NCBI GenBank assembly: GCA_905221605.1
Contig: CAJNDS010001169.1
Span: forward strand, 186,001-250,000
DNA: 64,000 nucleotides
Direction of reading: 5' to 3'
Origin: Symbiodinium natans
Taxonomy: Eukaryota; Sar; Dinophyceae; Suessiales; Symbiodiniaceae
Shown here piece after piece: positions 36,825 through 45,601 of this stretch. The position numbers were made by a program, and so were the translations under genes. Under the pieces are notes generated by a model that saw only the letters and a list, made by a program, of their open reading frames with translations, made no database searches and was not told the DNA's origin. Positions within the stretch are counted from its first letter, which is position 1. Each line of letters starts with the position of its first letter.

Positions 36825-39800
36825 GGTTATGAGCCCAAACGGCAATCCCGCAGAAGCGCAGCAGCAGCAGCATCAGCGTTCCTCACTTTCTGTCTCTGGC
36901 CAGGGCACACAAGTTGGGGATGTTGTCATGAATACGCCAGGTGCAGAGTTCCTTGTCCGTCAAATGAACGAGATTAGATCTGCAAATGGTGACGTGGTCC
37001 GAATGATGCGACAGTTAGAGGGAAATCATTGGGATCTTATTGCTATGACTGGTATGGATCAAGTGCAGCAGAACCTTGAAGGCATTCGTCATGAGATGGA
37101 GCGTCGCACAAATCTGCTGGGCACTGGCCTGACAACCACTGTTGCTGGAATAGAGCAGCTGCGCGACGCAGCGTTGCAGAGTCGCCAGGCTTATGGCCAG
37201 GCGAGTGAAGCATGCAGCACCTTGACAAGTCAGATGAATGAGCTCGCTACAGCTGTGAGACATTTGAGTCAAAGGGTTGATGACCTAGAGGGCCAGGTGT
37301 TTCTTCAAGACGCTGTGAGCAAGCAAGTGAATGAGATCCGTGATCGTATAGCCGCATTGGAGTTTCAAGCTGTAGCTGGAGGTGAATGGCCTGAAGCTGA
37401 AAGGAAAATCTTCCTGAAGGAGCATAAGCTACAATCCGACAAGACTTCATTGTGCATTCACGATCTACAAGAGCAAGTGAGACAGCTCAATGAGAAAACC
37501 CAAGAAGAGAAGCGAGGTTCCTCGACACAGTTGGCGCTTGTCCTTGAACGTGTGGTTGGCGTTGAAAAGATTTGCAAGAAACTTCGTGAGCGTGACGAGG
37601 AGATCCAGGGTCACTTGAGTCACGTAATACCGCAGTCTATTGCCTCGGACGCAGGACCCCAGCAGGAAAGCCAGGCGCCAGCAAGCCTTGGGGAACCGCA
37701 GACTTTTTCCATTGGAAGTGGGACGCCGCTTCAGGTCAATGAAAGGTCTGGTGAAGATGACTGGTGGGAGGCGTACGATGACAGACCAATCAGCTCTTGG
37801 TTGACAAAACCGCCGGGCCTTCCCATGGAATCAGCCTGGATGAATGAGGGTTGGGGTGCCAATGCCCCTACTCAGCCGCCTCCCCTTCCCAAAGAATTTC
37901 GTAGCTCGAGCCAGGATGGTTTCCATCTAGATGGACATGAGCTGAGAGTTGCAGGGGGCCAGTGGAAGTTGATGAAGGAGTTCCCGAGGATTCTTGAGCC
38001 GCGAGGTCAGGCATGGGAACGAGGCCTCCAATTCTCGCAGTATGCTACCGAAATGGTGTCCGTTGCATCGTGTATCGGTGCTGGGTTCGGAAAGTTCGTG
38101 AGGCACCAAATCGATGCAGCGTTGGGGCGCTTTCAACGGCGCATGGATGCCGGGGTTCATGACCCCGATGTTCCCCCTGTTGCCAGCGGATGCGAGGAGT
38201 TTGAGAGCAGGTTGGCTATGACTTTGCTTTCGCAGACGAGTGATGATATCAAACGAGGTGTGATTGAGTCAGCTGCGGGTCAAGTGGTTCCTTCATTAAC
38301 GATCCTAGAAGCGATTCTTGAGCGCTACCAACCTGGTGGTATTGAAGAGAAGTCAAGCCTGACGTCGTTTTTGAGGAACCTGCCGCAGGCAAATACTTTC
38401 ACTGAATGTTTGGCAACACTTAGAAGGCTAAAGCTGGCTACATCCCGGATTCTTGTCCTTGGTTTGCCGAGTCATCCTCCACATGAAGCCATTTCTTCCT
38501 TGAACCACATGGTGAAAACTCTAGAAAAGAAGAGTCCCACCCTGAGTACGCGCTTGAATTTGCTTCGTCTTCGTCCTGAGATCTTGAATCCCACCGAAGA
38601 AGGTGTGAGTCTCCTGCAGACGGCGATTGAGGCAGAAGCACGGCGACTGGCAGCTGAGGAGTTCTCTAAGCCACATCACCCGAAAGGTTCTGATGCTGGA
38701 ACTGGAGAGTATGAGATCACAGCTGCTAAGGGTAAAGGGAAAGGCAAGAAAGGAAAACCAACAGGTGATACCAAGTCAACTCCATGTGCATTCTTTAACA
38801 CTGAGCGAGGGTGCTTGAAGGGAAAGGATTGCGAGTATTGGCATGGTGATCCTAAGGGGGCAAAAGCCAAAGGCAAGGGCAAGGGCAAGGAGGATTCAAA
38901 GACAAGGGCAGCGGCCAAGGAGGCTGAAGCGAAGGCCAAAGAGAAAGCTGAAGCAAGGGAGGCAAAAGCCAAAGCCAAGGCCGCAGCAAAGGAAGCAGCA
39001 GCAAGAGACAAACCGGACCCCAAGGCAAAGCCAGGTGCTAAAGCGAAGGCAGCAGCACTTGTTGGAGCTGAGGCGAAGTCTGCTACATGTTATCGAGTGT
39101 GTGCAAACATGGCATTGCGTGAGAACGATCAACCTTCTGACGATGGTATCTCTTCCTCTTCAGAGCTTTCCGAACTGGATGGTGTTAGGAGCGATGACCT
39201 TACTCCGAGTGAATTCGGGGACGAGTTTCAGGAGGAGAGTGACGACGAGCCAGGTCCATGGATGTGGAGCTTGCGCTTGACGGGTTTGGAGTGGAAAATG
39301 TGGACTCACCCAGGCAACATCGTCACCAGGGCGCATGCGGAGTTTGAGCACATTGATGATTATCGCAGTGTGGAGCATGGAGCATGGATTCTGCATAGGG
39401 CTGGGCAATTAGATGAGCTGCCGGCTGTGTTGAATGATGAATGGACCGTCACTGCTGTACACAATGTGTTGGTTCTGGATCCGGTCACGAGAGTCTTCAA
39501 GGGGGCCTTTGCCTTCGAGCTTGAGCGTGTAGATGTCCAGTCCAAGCTTCGTTTTGTGGTAGCGGTGGAAAGAAATCAGCCGTACGTAGAGCCATGGCCT
39601 GAGGATGTATGGTTTAATGAATGCATGAGATTCGGCTTCGGGGCTCCCACCGGGCATGTCAGGGACCGAATTCCACTAGAGGAAATGTTGAATGGTCATG
39701 GATTTGGTCACCTAGCTGAGACCCTGGGTTTGTTAGGTGCCGAGTTTGCTGATGATCTTGCCTTCCTGAGTCCTCGAGATTTGGTAGAGAATGGCATTCA

Positions 39801-42800
39801 ACGGCAGGTTGCTGAGGACCTGTTTCAGCATGAAGGTGTCCTGTATGAAGTCCACGCCTCTACGGGAGTCCAGGGTGTTCGGCTGGAAGAAGAACAGATT
39901 GAGGAACTTGCGTTCTCTTTATATGCATCTTGGCAGGTGGGAGAACCGGTGAGTGATGAAGAGTACGACCCCGAAGTCCAACAAAGATTCCATGGCATGG
40001 TGCGTAGGCGGCGCCAAGGTGCTGCAAACATGTGTTGTGTCTCGGGCAATCGTGTTGAGAGTGATGGTTTTGTTCTCGTTGACAGCGGGGCCAACGAAGT
40101 GCTCCGTCCACAGACTAAGCGGCAATCCTCATTAGGTGAAGAAACGCTTCAGGTCACTCTCGCGTCAGGGTCGCAGTGCGCAGCCACCTTGAACAAACAT
40201 GGAGAGGTGTGCATGATCTCAGAGAATGGAGCCAAGGGAGAGTGGATCGTTGGAGTTAGGAAGATCATCGACATAGGAGGGGCTTTCAATTGGGACCAGA
40301 AGGGCGCTAGAATCTCGTACCCACATCCTTTCGAACACGCTAGGATTGTGAATGTTGACTGCGTTGTCACCAATGGCCTACCGTACATGAGATGGTCTGA
40401 TTTCAAACTTGCGCGTATTGCACTCAGCAAGCATTATCGGATGCAGCAGAAGAGCATTTGCAGTCACAAGGTTGTCACTGACATTCCCGAAATCCCTGTG
40501 ATTCCCCCGGAGAGCCAGGTCATTGACTGGGTTGATGTGTTGGAGTTTCAGGAGGAGTCAGGGGATCACATTCAGGGATGCAAGGCTGTCGAAGTAATAA
40601 CCAGTGAATCCTTTGCCGAAAAACTGCTTGAAAGGGATCATGTGGAGCATCATGAGGTTTTGGCAGCTGTGAAGATGGCAGATCTAAAGCCCTTGATCCT
40701 TCGTAGGAGCTCTAAGGTGGTAGGAGAACCATCGGTCGCGAAGCTGTGGGTCTTCGGGTCCTATGTTAGGGGCGGTCTGTGTGGAATCACGCGTGTCACC
40801 AAGCAGCACCCTTTCCTCACCAAACTTGCCACTAAGTTTATGAAGCAGCACACTGAGAATCCCTTTATGGCTATTGCTATAGCTGAGGATGTAGCTTTCA
40901 AGCCGCACCGTGATCCAAACGACGGCTCATTTGATTCCACGATTGTAGGTCTGAGTAGCTTTCAGGGCGGCCATCTGTGGACTGAAAATGCATCGAGTGA
41001 CCTGGATGAGGACCAGGCAGTGTGGCGGTACACAGAAACGGATTCCGCACCTATTCCTGGAAAGCTCCACAGACTCGACGATGGTAGAGCAGCTTCTTTC
41101 TGTGCCACTCGTTGGCACGGTACAGAACCCTATGTTGGCAACAGAGTAGTGATGATTTCATACATCCCCAAAGGATGGAAGGCCATCGATTTGAACATGC
41201 GATGTCGACTTGAACAGCTGGGCTTCCAACTGCCACGTCAGGATCTGGAGACGAGACTTTGCGCAGCCAGTGACGCAGATGTTGCAGCTTTCAAAGCTTT
41301 GATTGCTCAGTCGTCAGAGGTCTTCTTGAACCCTGGAGCCGCAGTCACACTTGAGGAGCGAAACACACTTCAGCATGACACATACAAGCACAGTCAGCAG
41401 AAACATCCTTCCTCTCCTCTTTCTCCTGATGATGGTGATGATGATGAAGGGATTGAGGGTCGGGATGGCGTTTTGGGATGTGAGGGTTATGTTGGGGACG
41501 GGGTTCGTAGCGAGACAGAGCATCCATGGAAGAGCGCCTGTGACTTGGACTTGAAATCTCCCCTCACACCCTCCCCTGAGGATGCTGTGCGAAAGGCTTG
41601 CCGGGAAGGTTTGTATGACAAGAGGAATCATGCCAGCGTGCAGGCGAGAGGCCATCGTCGGCCCCACAGAAAATTGCCTGCAAAAGACATCAACGACGGG
41701 GTGATCTCGATTGACTTGAGTGGGCCACATAAGGAGTCATTTGCAGGGAATCGTTACGCTTTAGTTGCGTGTGCACACATTGCTGAGGGCCTTGATTTGC
41801 CTTTTGTGCGAGGGATTCGCACTAAGGAGGCAGCAGTTGTGACAGAGGCGCTGCGAGATATCTTGAATCAGCTGGTGTCAATGGCTGAAGGGCAACAAAT
41901 CACTTTCCGGATTCATTCTGATCAGGGTCGTGAGTTCACTGCTCGCCTGTCCGCTGAACAGCTTAAGACTTATAACCACTATCGTACTTTTGCGGTCCCT
42001 TACTCACATCAATCAAACGGGCGAGTAGAGAACTTGATCGACCAACTGAAAACGTCAACTGCCACAATGCTCTTGGGAGGGAAGCTGGATATGAGGTTCT
42101 GGGATGAACTAATGGTTCATGCTGCAAAACTTCGGCGCATGAGAGCGTTGAACCTGAAGATCCCCAAAGACCTTCCAGCTCCAGGTGACTACGTGTTGTC
42201 GCGACTGCCTAGGGATCAGATGCCAGACTTCCGAGATCGGACCGAGCCTGGAGTTTTCCTGGGTTTGTCGGAACATGTGGCAAACGGTTCTAAAGTGTTG
42301 GTGGAGCGTGACGGAAGAGTTCTTGTGCGGTATGCTCGGTTACCGATACTCCTTGACAGAGAGAAGCCACGGTGGAGACTCGTGGAGAATCCTGGTAGTG
42401 ATCAGAAGACCTGGGTTTCGGATAAAGGGCAAATTGCATGGGCTGCACCATCCGATACGGACATCTTGACGGTGGAGGAAAAGCTAGGATGCAACATCGC
42501 AAGTCCGGATGAGGTGTTTGTGAGACTGAACAACTTGCTTGAGAAGACTCGAGGGTCTGAGGTTGAAAAGGAGATTTTCAATTTGTTCAGTCATGGCATC
42601 ATCGCTCAGCTCCCAGAAGTTGCAGAGGCCCACATGGTTAGAACACATGAAGCTGGCGAGGAGGTTGAGGAGGAGCCTCACCCAGCAGATGAGAGTGAAG
42701 ACTCATTTGGACACAAGTTCATGAAGTTTGTTGCTAGCCGGGCGGTGTCTGCTCCAGATGTTTCTGCGCCCGATAAGTCCGAGAAGTACATCACAAGGAC

Positions 42801-44607
42801 CGACGAAGATGAACAAGAAGCAGAAGAGATTTTTCAAAACTTGTTGCGTGAAGCACAGCAACGTCGTGGATCAGCAGAGGTTGTGCCTAACTCCGTCTTG
42901 ACAGGTGAACGTGCTGAAAAATGGATTGAAGCAGTCCAGAAGGAATTGACCAGTGTAGAGAGCAAGGACGTTTTATTGCCTGTCCGACAGGGCTATGAAC
43001 GAGAGGATCTACACTTGGAGGCTGGTGAAGAGATTCCCCGAACCATCCCAATGAAGCTTGTGCTATCCGAGAAACCGCTTACAGAACCTGACAGCTCTGC
43101 GAATTGCGATACAGATGGGCAAGGGTTTTTAGCGAAAGCACGTTTGGTTGCATGTGGCAATTTTCAAAACAATGAGTTCGCGAAGGACGAGCTATCAACC
43201 GAGAATGTGCCGTCCTGGATTGTGCGGACCATGTACCATAAGCTTGCTCAGGAACCAACTTGGATAGCAGGTGCGGCGGACATCTCAACGGCATTCCTGA
43301 ACACTGTGCTTCGACGTGGTGAAGCACCGCTTTTGGATCCACCGGCTATCTTGAAACGCTTGAAGCTGGTACCTCATGGGGTGAAGTATCTTCCTTTGCG
43401 GGCGTTGTATGGACTTCGGATCTCGCCCAAGGAATGGGCTAAAGACCGGGACTCAACCTTGAACGGGAGTGTTCTTGAGCCTCGTGAGGGAGATGAGATG
43501 CCAGCAGTGCGGCTTGAGCCGCTTGATATTTGTGAGGGCCTTTGGCGACTGATTGATGTGGCATCGGGCCAAGTGACGGGATTACTTACTTTGTACGTGG
43601 ATGACGTGCTCGTTGTAGGGTGTCCTGAAATGGTATCACGATGCCTGGAGTTTATCGGCCAGAAGTGGGCTATGAAGCTCCAAGGGTTCATTAGTCGTGA
43701 AGAGAGAACAATCAAGTGTGGAAGTTTGGGACAGCTTGAGCGCAAAACAGAGCTTGTTTTCCTTGGGGTGCAAATGAGTTTCAACATGGAGGGCGATGTC
43801 ATCATCAGTCAGCGCGCGTGGATTCTACAGGAACTCCATCGACGACAGTGGCACCTTAAGGGCTGCGCAACTCTACCACAGCTTGAACTCAACGACGATG
43901 AAGTCAAGGATGAGGCCTATGAGCAGAATAAGCTTGAGTGCCAGCGAGAGCTAGGAACGCTCTTGTGGATGAGTACAAGATCACGGCCTGACATCGCCAG
44001 TACGGTTGGGATCTTGGCGTCGGAGTTGACTCATAGACCAAAACGGGTTTTGCAGTTGATTCGTCATGTGTGGCGTTACATCCGCGGAACATTGAACGTC
44101 TGTTTGACCTACAAAGCGCAGAAAAACATTCAGGAGTTCACGTGTTACAGTGACGCTTCGTTTGCACCCACAGCTGGAAGGTCGAGATCTGGCATGGTCT
44201 ACATGCTAGGATCTAGCATTCTTGATTGGGCTTCCACGAAGCAAACACTGACGTCATGGTCAGCTACCGAAGCGGAAACGGTTGCTATGTCAGAATGCTT
44301 AAGTCAGGGTGGACGCATGCAAGACACAGTGAACCAGCTGATTGGAGTGACGCTTCCCATCATGTTGCGATGCGACAATGCAGCTGCCATCATCTTAGCT
44401 TTGAGAGAATCCCTGCAGCCCCTGAAATGGAAAACGCGAGGCGTGGCGCTTCGGGCGAGCTGGTTGAGGGATTCCATTAGGGATCTCGAAGCTGGCGTTA
44501 CCCACGAGCCGGGGGCAACCCTGGTAGCAGATTTACTCACGAAAACCCTCCCTCGAGTTCGGCTGCAAACTCTCAGAGAGAAGGTTGGACTTCTTGAACG
44601 AACTTGA
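36700..44607 (+). CDS. Copia-type gag-pol polyprotein with oxygenase-like domain, 2,635 aa
   Basis: A single frame encodes all retrotransposon functions. I chose the ATG at 36,700; the open frame itself reaches back to a TTG at 36,679. Domains in residue order from that ATG: coiled-coil-rich gag (about 30-290), capsid-like helical region (about 410-660), CCCH zinc finger (696-715), Lys/Ala/Gly-rich basic stretch (about 721-787), SAM-like helices (about 990-1045), aspartic protease with VDSGAN (Asp1128), 2-oxoglutarate/Fe(II)-oxygenase-like domain (about 1345-1500), integrase core (Asp1672, Asp1741, Glu1777; D-x35-E), reverse transcriptase (ADISTAFLN at Asp2194; YVDD 2299-2302) and RNase H (Asp2485, Glu2524, Asp2559, Asp2611). 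The stop is TGA at 44,605. It is almost twice the length of Drosophila copia (about 1,400 residues). All catalytic residues I looked for are present. The integrase zinc-binding Cys pair is not visible. Confidence 0.95.
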   Translation: MAGDTDDLSRVLMNDVPLQMLPQSPTPSHFSRITESSPDQHQVMSPNGNPAEAQQQQHQRSSLSVSGQGTQVGDVVMNTPGAEFLVRQMNEIRSANGDVVRMMRQLEGNHWDLIAMTGMDQVQQNLEGIRHEMERRTNLLGTGLTTTVAGIEQLRDAALQSRQAYGQASEACSTLTSQMNELATAVRHLSQRVDDLEGQVFLQDAVSKQVNEIRDRIAALEFQAVAGGEWPEAERKIFLKEHKLQSDKTSLCIHDLQEQVRQLNEKTQEEKRGSSTQLALVLERVVGVEKICKKLRERDEEIQGHLSHVIPQSIASDAGPQQESQAPASLGEPQTFSIGSGTPLQVNERSGEDDWWEAYDDRPISSWLTKPPGLPMESAWMNEGWGANAPTQPPPLPKEFRSSSQDGFHLDGHELRVAGGQWKLMKEFPRILEPRGQAWERGLQFSQYATEMVSVASCIGAGFGKFVRHQIDAALGRFQRRMDAGVHDPDVPPVASGCEEFESRLAMTLLSQTSDDIKRGVIESAAGQVVPSLTILEAILERYQPGGIEEKSSLTSFLRNLPQANTFTECLATLRRLKLATSRILVLGLPSHPPHEAISSLNHMVKTLEKKSPTLSTRLNLLRLRPEILNPTEEGVSLLQTAIEAEARRLAAEEFSKPHHPKGSDAGTGEYEITAAKGKGKGKKGKPTGDTKSTPCAFFNTERGCLKGKDCEYWHGDPKGAKAKGKGKGKEDSKTRAAAKEAEAKAKEKAEAREAKAKAKAAAKEAAARDKPDPKAKPGAKAKAAALVGAEAKSATCYRVCANMALRENDQPSDDGISSSSELSELDGVRSDDLTPSEFGDEFQEESDDEPGPWMWSLRLTGLEWKMWTHPGNIVTRAHAEFEHIDDYRSVEHGAWILHRAGQLDELPAVLNDEWTVTAVHNVLVLDPVTRVFKGAFAFELERVDVQSKLRFVVAVERNQPYVEPWPEDVWFNECMRFGFGAPTGHVRDRIPLEEMLNGHGFGHLAETLGLLGAEFADDLAFLSPRDLVENGIQRQVAEDLFQHEGVLYEVHASTGVQGVRLEEEQIEELAFSLYASWQVGEPVSDEEYDPEVQQRFHGMVRRRRQGAANMCCVSGNRVESDGFVLVDSGANEVLRPQTKRQSSLGEETLQVTLASGSQCAATLNKHGEVCMISENGAKGEWIVGVRKIIDIGGAFNWDQKGARISYPHPFEHARIVNVDCVVTNGLPYMRWSDFKLARIALSKHYRMQQKSICSHKVVTDIPEIPVIPPESQVIDWVDVLEFQEESGDHIQGCKAVEVITSESFAEKLLERDHVEHHEVLAAVKMADLKPLILRRSSKVVGEPSVAKLWVFGSYVRGGLCGITRVTKQHPFLTKLATKFMKQHTENPFMAIAIAEDVAFKPHRDPNDGSFDSTIVGLSSFQGGHLWTENASSDLDEDQAVWRYTETDSAPIPGKLHRLDDGRAASFCATRWHGTEPYVGNRVVMISYIPKGWKAIDLNMRCRLEQLGFQLPRQDLETRLCAASDADVAAFKALIAQSSEVFLNPGAAVTLEERNTLQHDTYKHSQQKHPSSPLSPDDGDDDEGIEGRDGVLGCEGYVGDGVRSETEHPWKSACDLDLKSPLTPSPEDAVRKACREGLYDKRNHASVQARGHRRPHRKLPAKDINDGVISIDLSGPHKESFAGNRYALVACAHIAEGLDLPFVRGIRTKEAAVVTEALRDILNQLVSMAEGQQITFRIHSDQGREFTARLSAEQLKTYNHYRTFAVPYSHQSNGRVENLIDQLKTSTATMLLGGKLDMRFWDELMVHAAKLRRMRALNLKIPKDLPAPGDYVLSRLPRDQMPDFRDRTEPGVFLGLSEHVANGSKVLVERDGRVLVRYARLPILLDREKPRWRLVENPGSDQKTWVSDKGQIAWAAPSDTDILTVEEKLGCNIASPDEVFVRLNNLLEKTRGSEVEKEIFNLFSHGIIAQLPEVAEAHMVRTHEAGEEVEEEPHPADESEDSFGHKFMKFVASRAVSAPDVSAPDKSEKYITRTDEDEQEAEEIFQNLLREAQQRRGSAEVVPNSVLTGERAEKWIEAVQKELTSVESKDVLLPVRQGYEREDLHLEAGEEIPRTIPMKLVLSEKPLTEPDSSANCDTDGQGFLAKARLVACGNFQNNEFAKDELSTENVPSWIVRTMYHKLAQEPTWIAGAADISTAFLNTVLRRGEAPLLDPPAILKRLKLVPHGVKYLPLRALYGLRISPKEWAKDRDSTLNGSVLEPREGDEMPAVRLEPLDICEGLWRLIDVASGQVTGLLTLYVDDVLVVGCPEMVSRCLEFIGQKWAMKLQGFISREERTIKCGSLGQLERKTELVFLGVQMSFNMEGDVIISQRAWILQELHRRQWHLKGCATLPQLELNDDEVKDEAYEQNKLECQRELGTLLWMSTRSRPDIASTVGILASELTHRPKRVLQLIRHVWRYIRGTLNVCLTYKAQKNIQEFTCYSDASFAPTAGRSRSGMVYMLGSSILDWASTKQTLTSWSATEAETVAMSECLSQGGRMQDTVNQLIGVTLPIMLRCDNAAAIILALRESLQPLKWKTRGVALRASWLRDSIRDLEAGVTHEPGATLVADLLTKTLPRVRLQTLREKVGLLERT
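36825..36842 (+). promoter_or_regulatory. Primer binding site (half-tRNA-Met type)
   Basis: Immediately after the LTR lies GGTTATGAGCCC. Its complement has the form of the anticodon stem-loop of a methionine tRNA, with CAU in a CUCAUAA loop. Drosophila copia is known to prime from an internal fragment of initiator tRNA-Met rather than from the 3' end, and this site has that form. It lies within the polyprotein reading frame. The tRNA pairing is inferred from general tRNA knowledge. Confidence 0.65.
38785..38844 (+). other. CCCH zinc finger in gag
   Basis: Cys696, Cys705, Cys711 and His715 give C-x8-C-x5-C-x3-H, the tristetraprolin-type RNA-binding finger spacing. It sits where copia elements normally carry a CCHC knuckle, and a strongly basic Lys/Gly/Ala stretch follows. 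The likely role is binding genomic RNA in the virus-like particle (inference). Confidence 0.8.
40741..41190 (+). other. 2OG-Fe(II)-oxygenase-like domain inside the polyprotein
   Basis: Between the protease and the integrase core, residues about 1345-1500 carry the signature of the double-stranded beta-helix dioxygenases. It has H1403-x-D1405 (in KPHRDPND), a GGHLW turn after it, a second metal-ligand His1473 (in RWHGTEP) and Arg1482 nine residues on (in GNRVVMISY) as the likely 2-oxoglutarate carboxylate ligand. The H-D to H spacing of about 70 and the H to R spacing of 9 are close to those of prolyl-4-hydroxylase and PHD-type enzymes. The domain is in frame and uninterrupted. Substrate unknown. 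A non-enzymatic beta-helix fold is possible, but all four ligand positions are filled. Confidence 0.75.
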
Positions 44608-44833
44608 CGCGCTTCGCATTGCTAACGGGAGCAATGGAAGAAGTTCTACTTTTGCTTCACTGGTGGCCTTTGTCCTGCATAAACGGTTCGGGTCCACTTG
44701 TGCTAATCTTTCCTTAGAAGCTCTGCCGAAGGAATAGTCCAGCAGAGTTGATGCATGAGCGCTTTTGGGGGCCCAGAGAGCAGTGCCTGAAGGGTGCTGC
44801 GAGCATCAAGATTTGACATTTGAAACTCCCAGC

Positions 44834-44842
44834 AAGGAGGAG
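44834..44842 (+). promoter_or_regulatory. Polypurine tract
   Basis: The purine run AAGGAGGAG directly abuts the 3' LTR. This is the expected place for plus-strand priming during reverse transcription. It is short but has no pyrimidine interruption. Confidence 0.7.
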
Positions 44843-45297
44843 TGTTTGTGTAAAGAGGCACTCATGTTCACTTGAAGCATCAGCCCCTGCGCAAGGATGA
44901 CACGCTGAGCGCGTCCACTGAGGTCTTAACCATAAACTATGCCAACGATGTTGGCTCAAGTCTCGGAGCAAATGCACGGAGTGCAGCTTGGTTTTCGGGT
45001 TCTTTCGGGTTCTTCCGGGTTTTGGGGTTTGGTTTCCTCTTCCCGGTACCCTAGTCCCACCCCCTGTCCTGGTACCCTAGTCCTGCGACCCAGTCCAGGG
45101 TGTGAAGGGTGCGTTCGTTCAGGGGTTCAGGGCTAAGAAGGTGGTTGATGATTGAGGTCCAAGGCGGAAGAGATGGCGGGGGATACTGATGATTTATCTA
45201 GGGTTTTGATGAACGATGTTCCTCTCCAGATGCTGCCTCAATCTCCCACTCCATCACACTTCAGCAGAATCACCGAAAGCAGCCCTGACCAACATCA
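44843..45297 (+). repeat. 3' LTR of the copia element
   Basis: This is a direct copy of the 5' LTR at an offset of 8,473 bp, with one substitution (A at 44,934). It contains a second copy of the polyprotein start region (ATG at 45,173), which runs out of the LTR into unrelated flanking DNA. It should supply polyadenylation signals; none was pinned down. Confidence 0.95.
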
Positions 45298-45562
45298 CCC
45301 CCAAAACCCCGAACCTTGAACCCCTGCCTTGCTGCTTAAGGTCTCGGCTCGGATTCACCAGCTCCAAGAAACTCAGACCCCGGACCAAGGGTTGAGAGCA
45401 ACGCATTGAGATTTTGGGTTTAGGGTTTGGGGCTTAGGGAGGTCCATGTAGTGTAGTGTTCCAGACCCAACACCCTAGCCTAAGCCCTAAACCCCACATG
45501 CCCCCAAACCCTAAACCGACAATCCTGAAGACAGCACAAGGCTTTTCTCTTTTCTTCCCAGA

Positions 45563-45601
45563 CTAATCCATCTCATCCAGGTGAAGGCGGCGAGGCGGGT
45601 C
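45563..45601 (-). CDS. Candidate terminal exon with stop codon
   Basis: After a TTCTCAG acceptor the minus strand reads DPPRRLHLDEMD followed by TAG. It could be the last exon of the gene whose exons lie upstream at 46-64 kb. Only the acceptor, the short open frame and the position support it. If real, a gene end lies only about 260 bp from the retroelement, leaving almost no room for the missing SF3B1 5' exons. Confidence 0.28.
   Translation of the reverse strand, partial: DPPRRLHLDEMD

Larger units (their letters stand above)
36370..45297 (+). mobile_element. Complete Ty1/copia-type LTR retrotransposon, 8,928 bp
   Basis: The element has two 455-bp direct LTRs (TG...CA ends) with one mismatch, a CCCCC pentamer on both sides (36,365-36,369 and 45,298-45,302) that fits a 5-bp target duplication, a primer site directly after the 5' LTR, a purine tract directly before the 3' LTR and one uninterrupted polyprotein. 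Integrase precedes reverse transcriptase, which defines the copia order. It sits antisense to SF3B1, upstream of that gene's first visible exon. Near-identical LTRs and an intact frame suggest a young copy that may still be capable of transposition. The C-run at the target makes the exact duplication length uncertain. Confidence 0.95.

Noticed and set aside
37015-44540. Many antisense and alternative-frame open frames of 60-145 codons inside the retroelement
   Set aside because: They are shadows of the polyprotein's codon usage with no motifs of their own.
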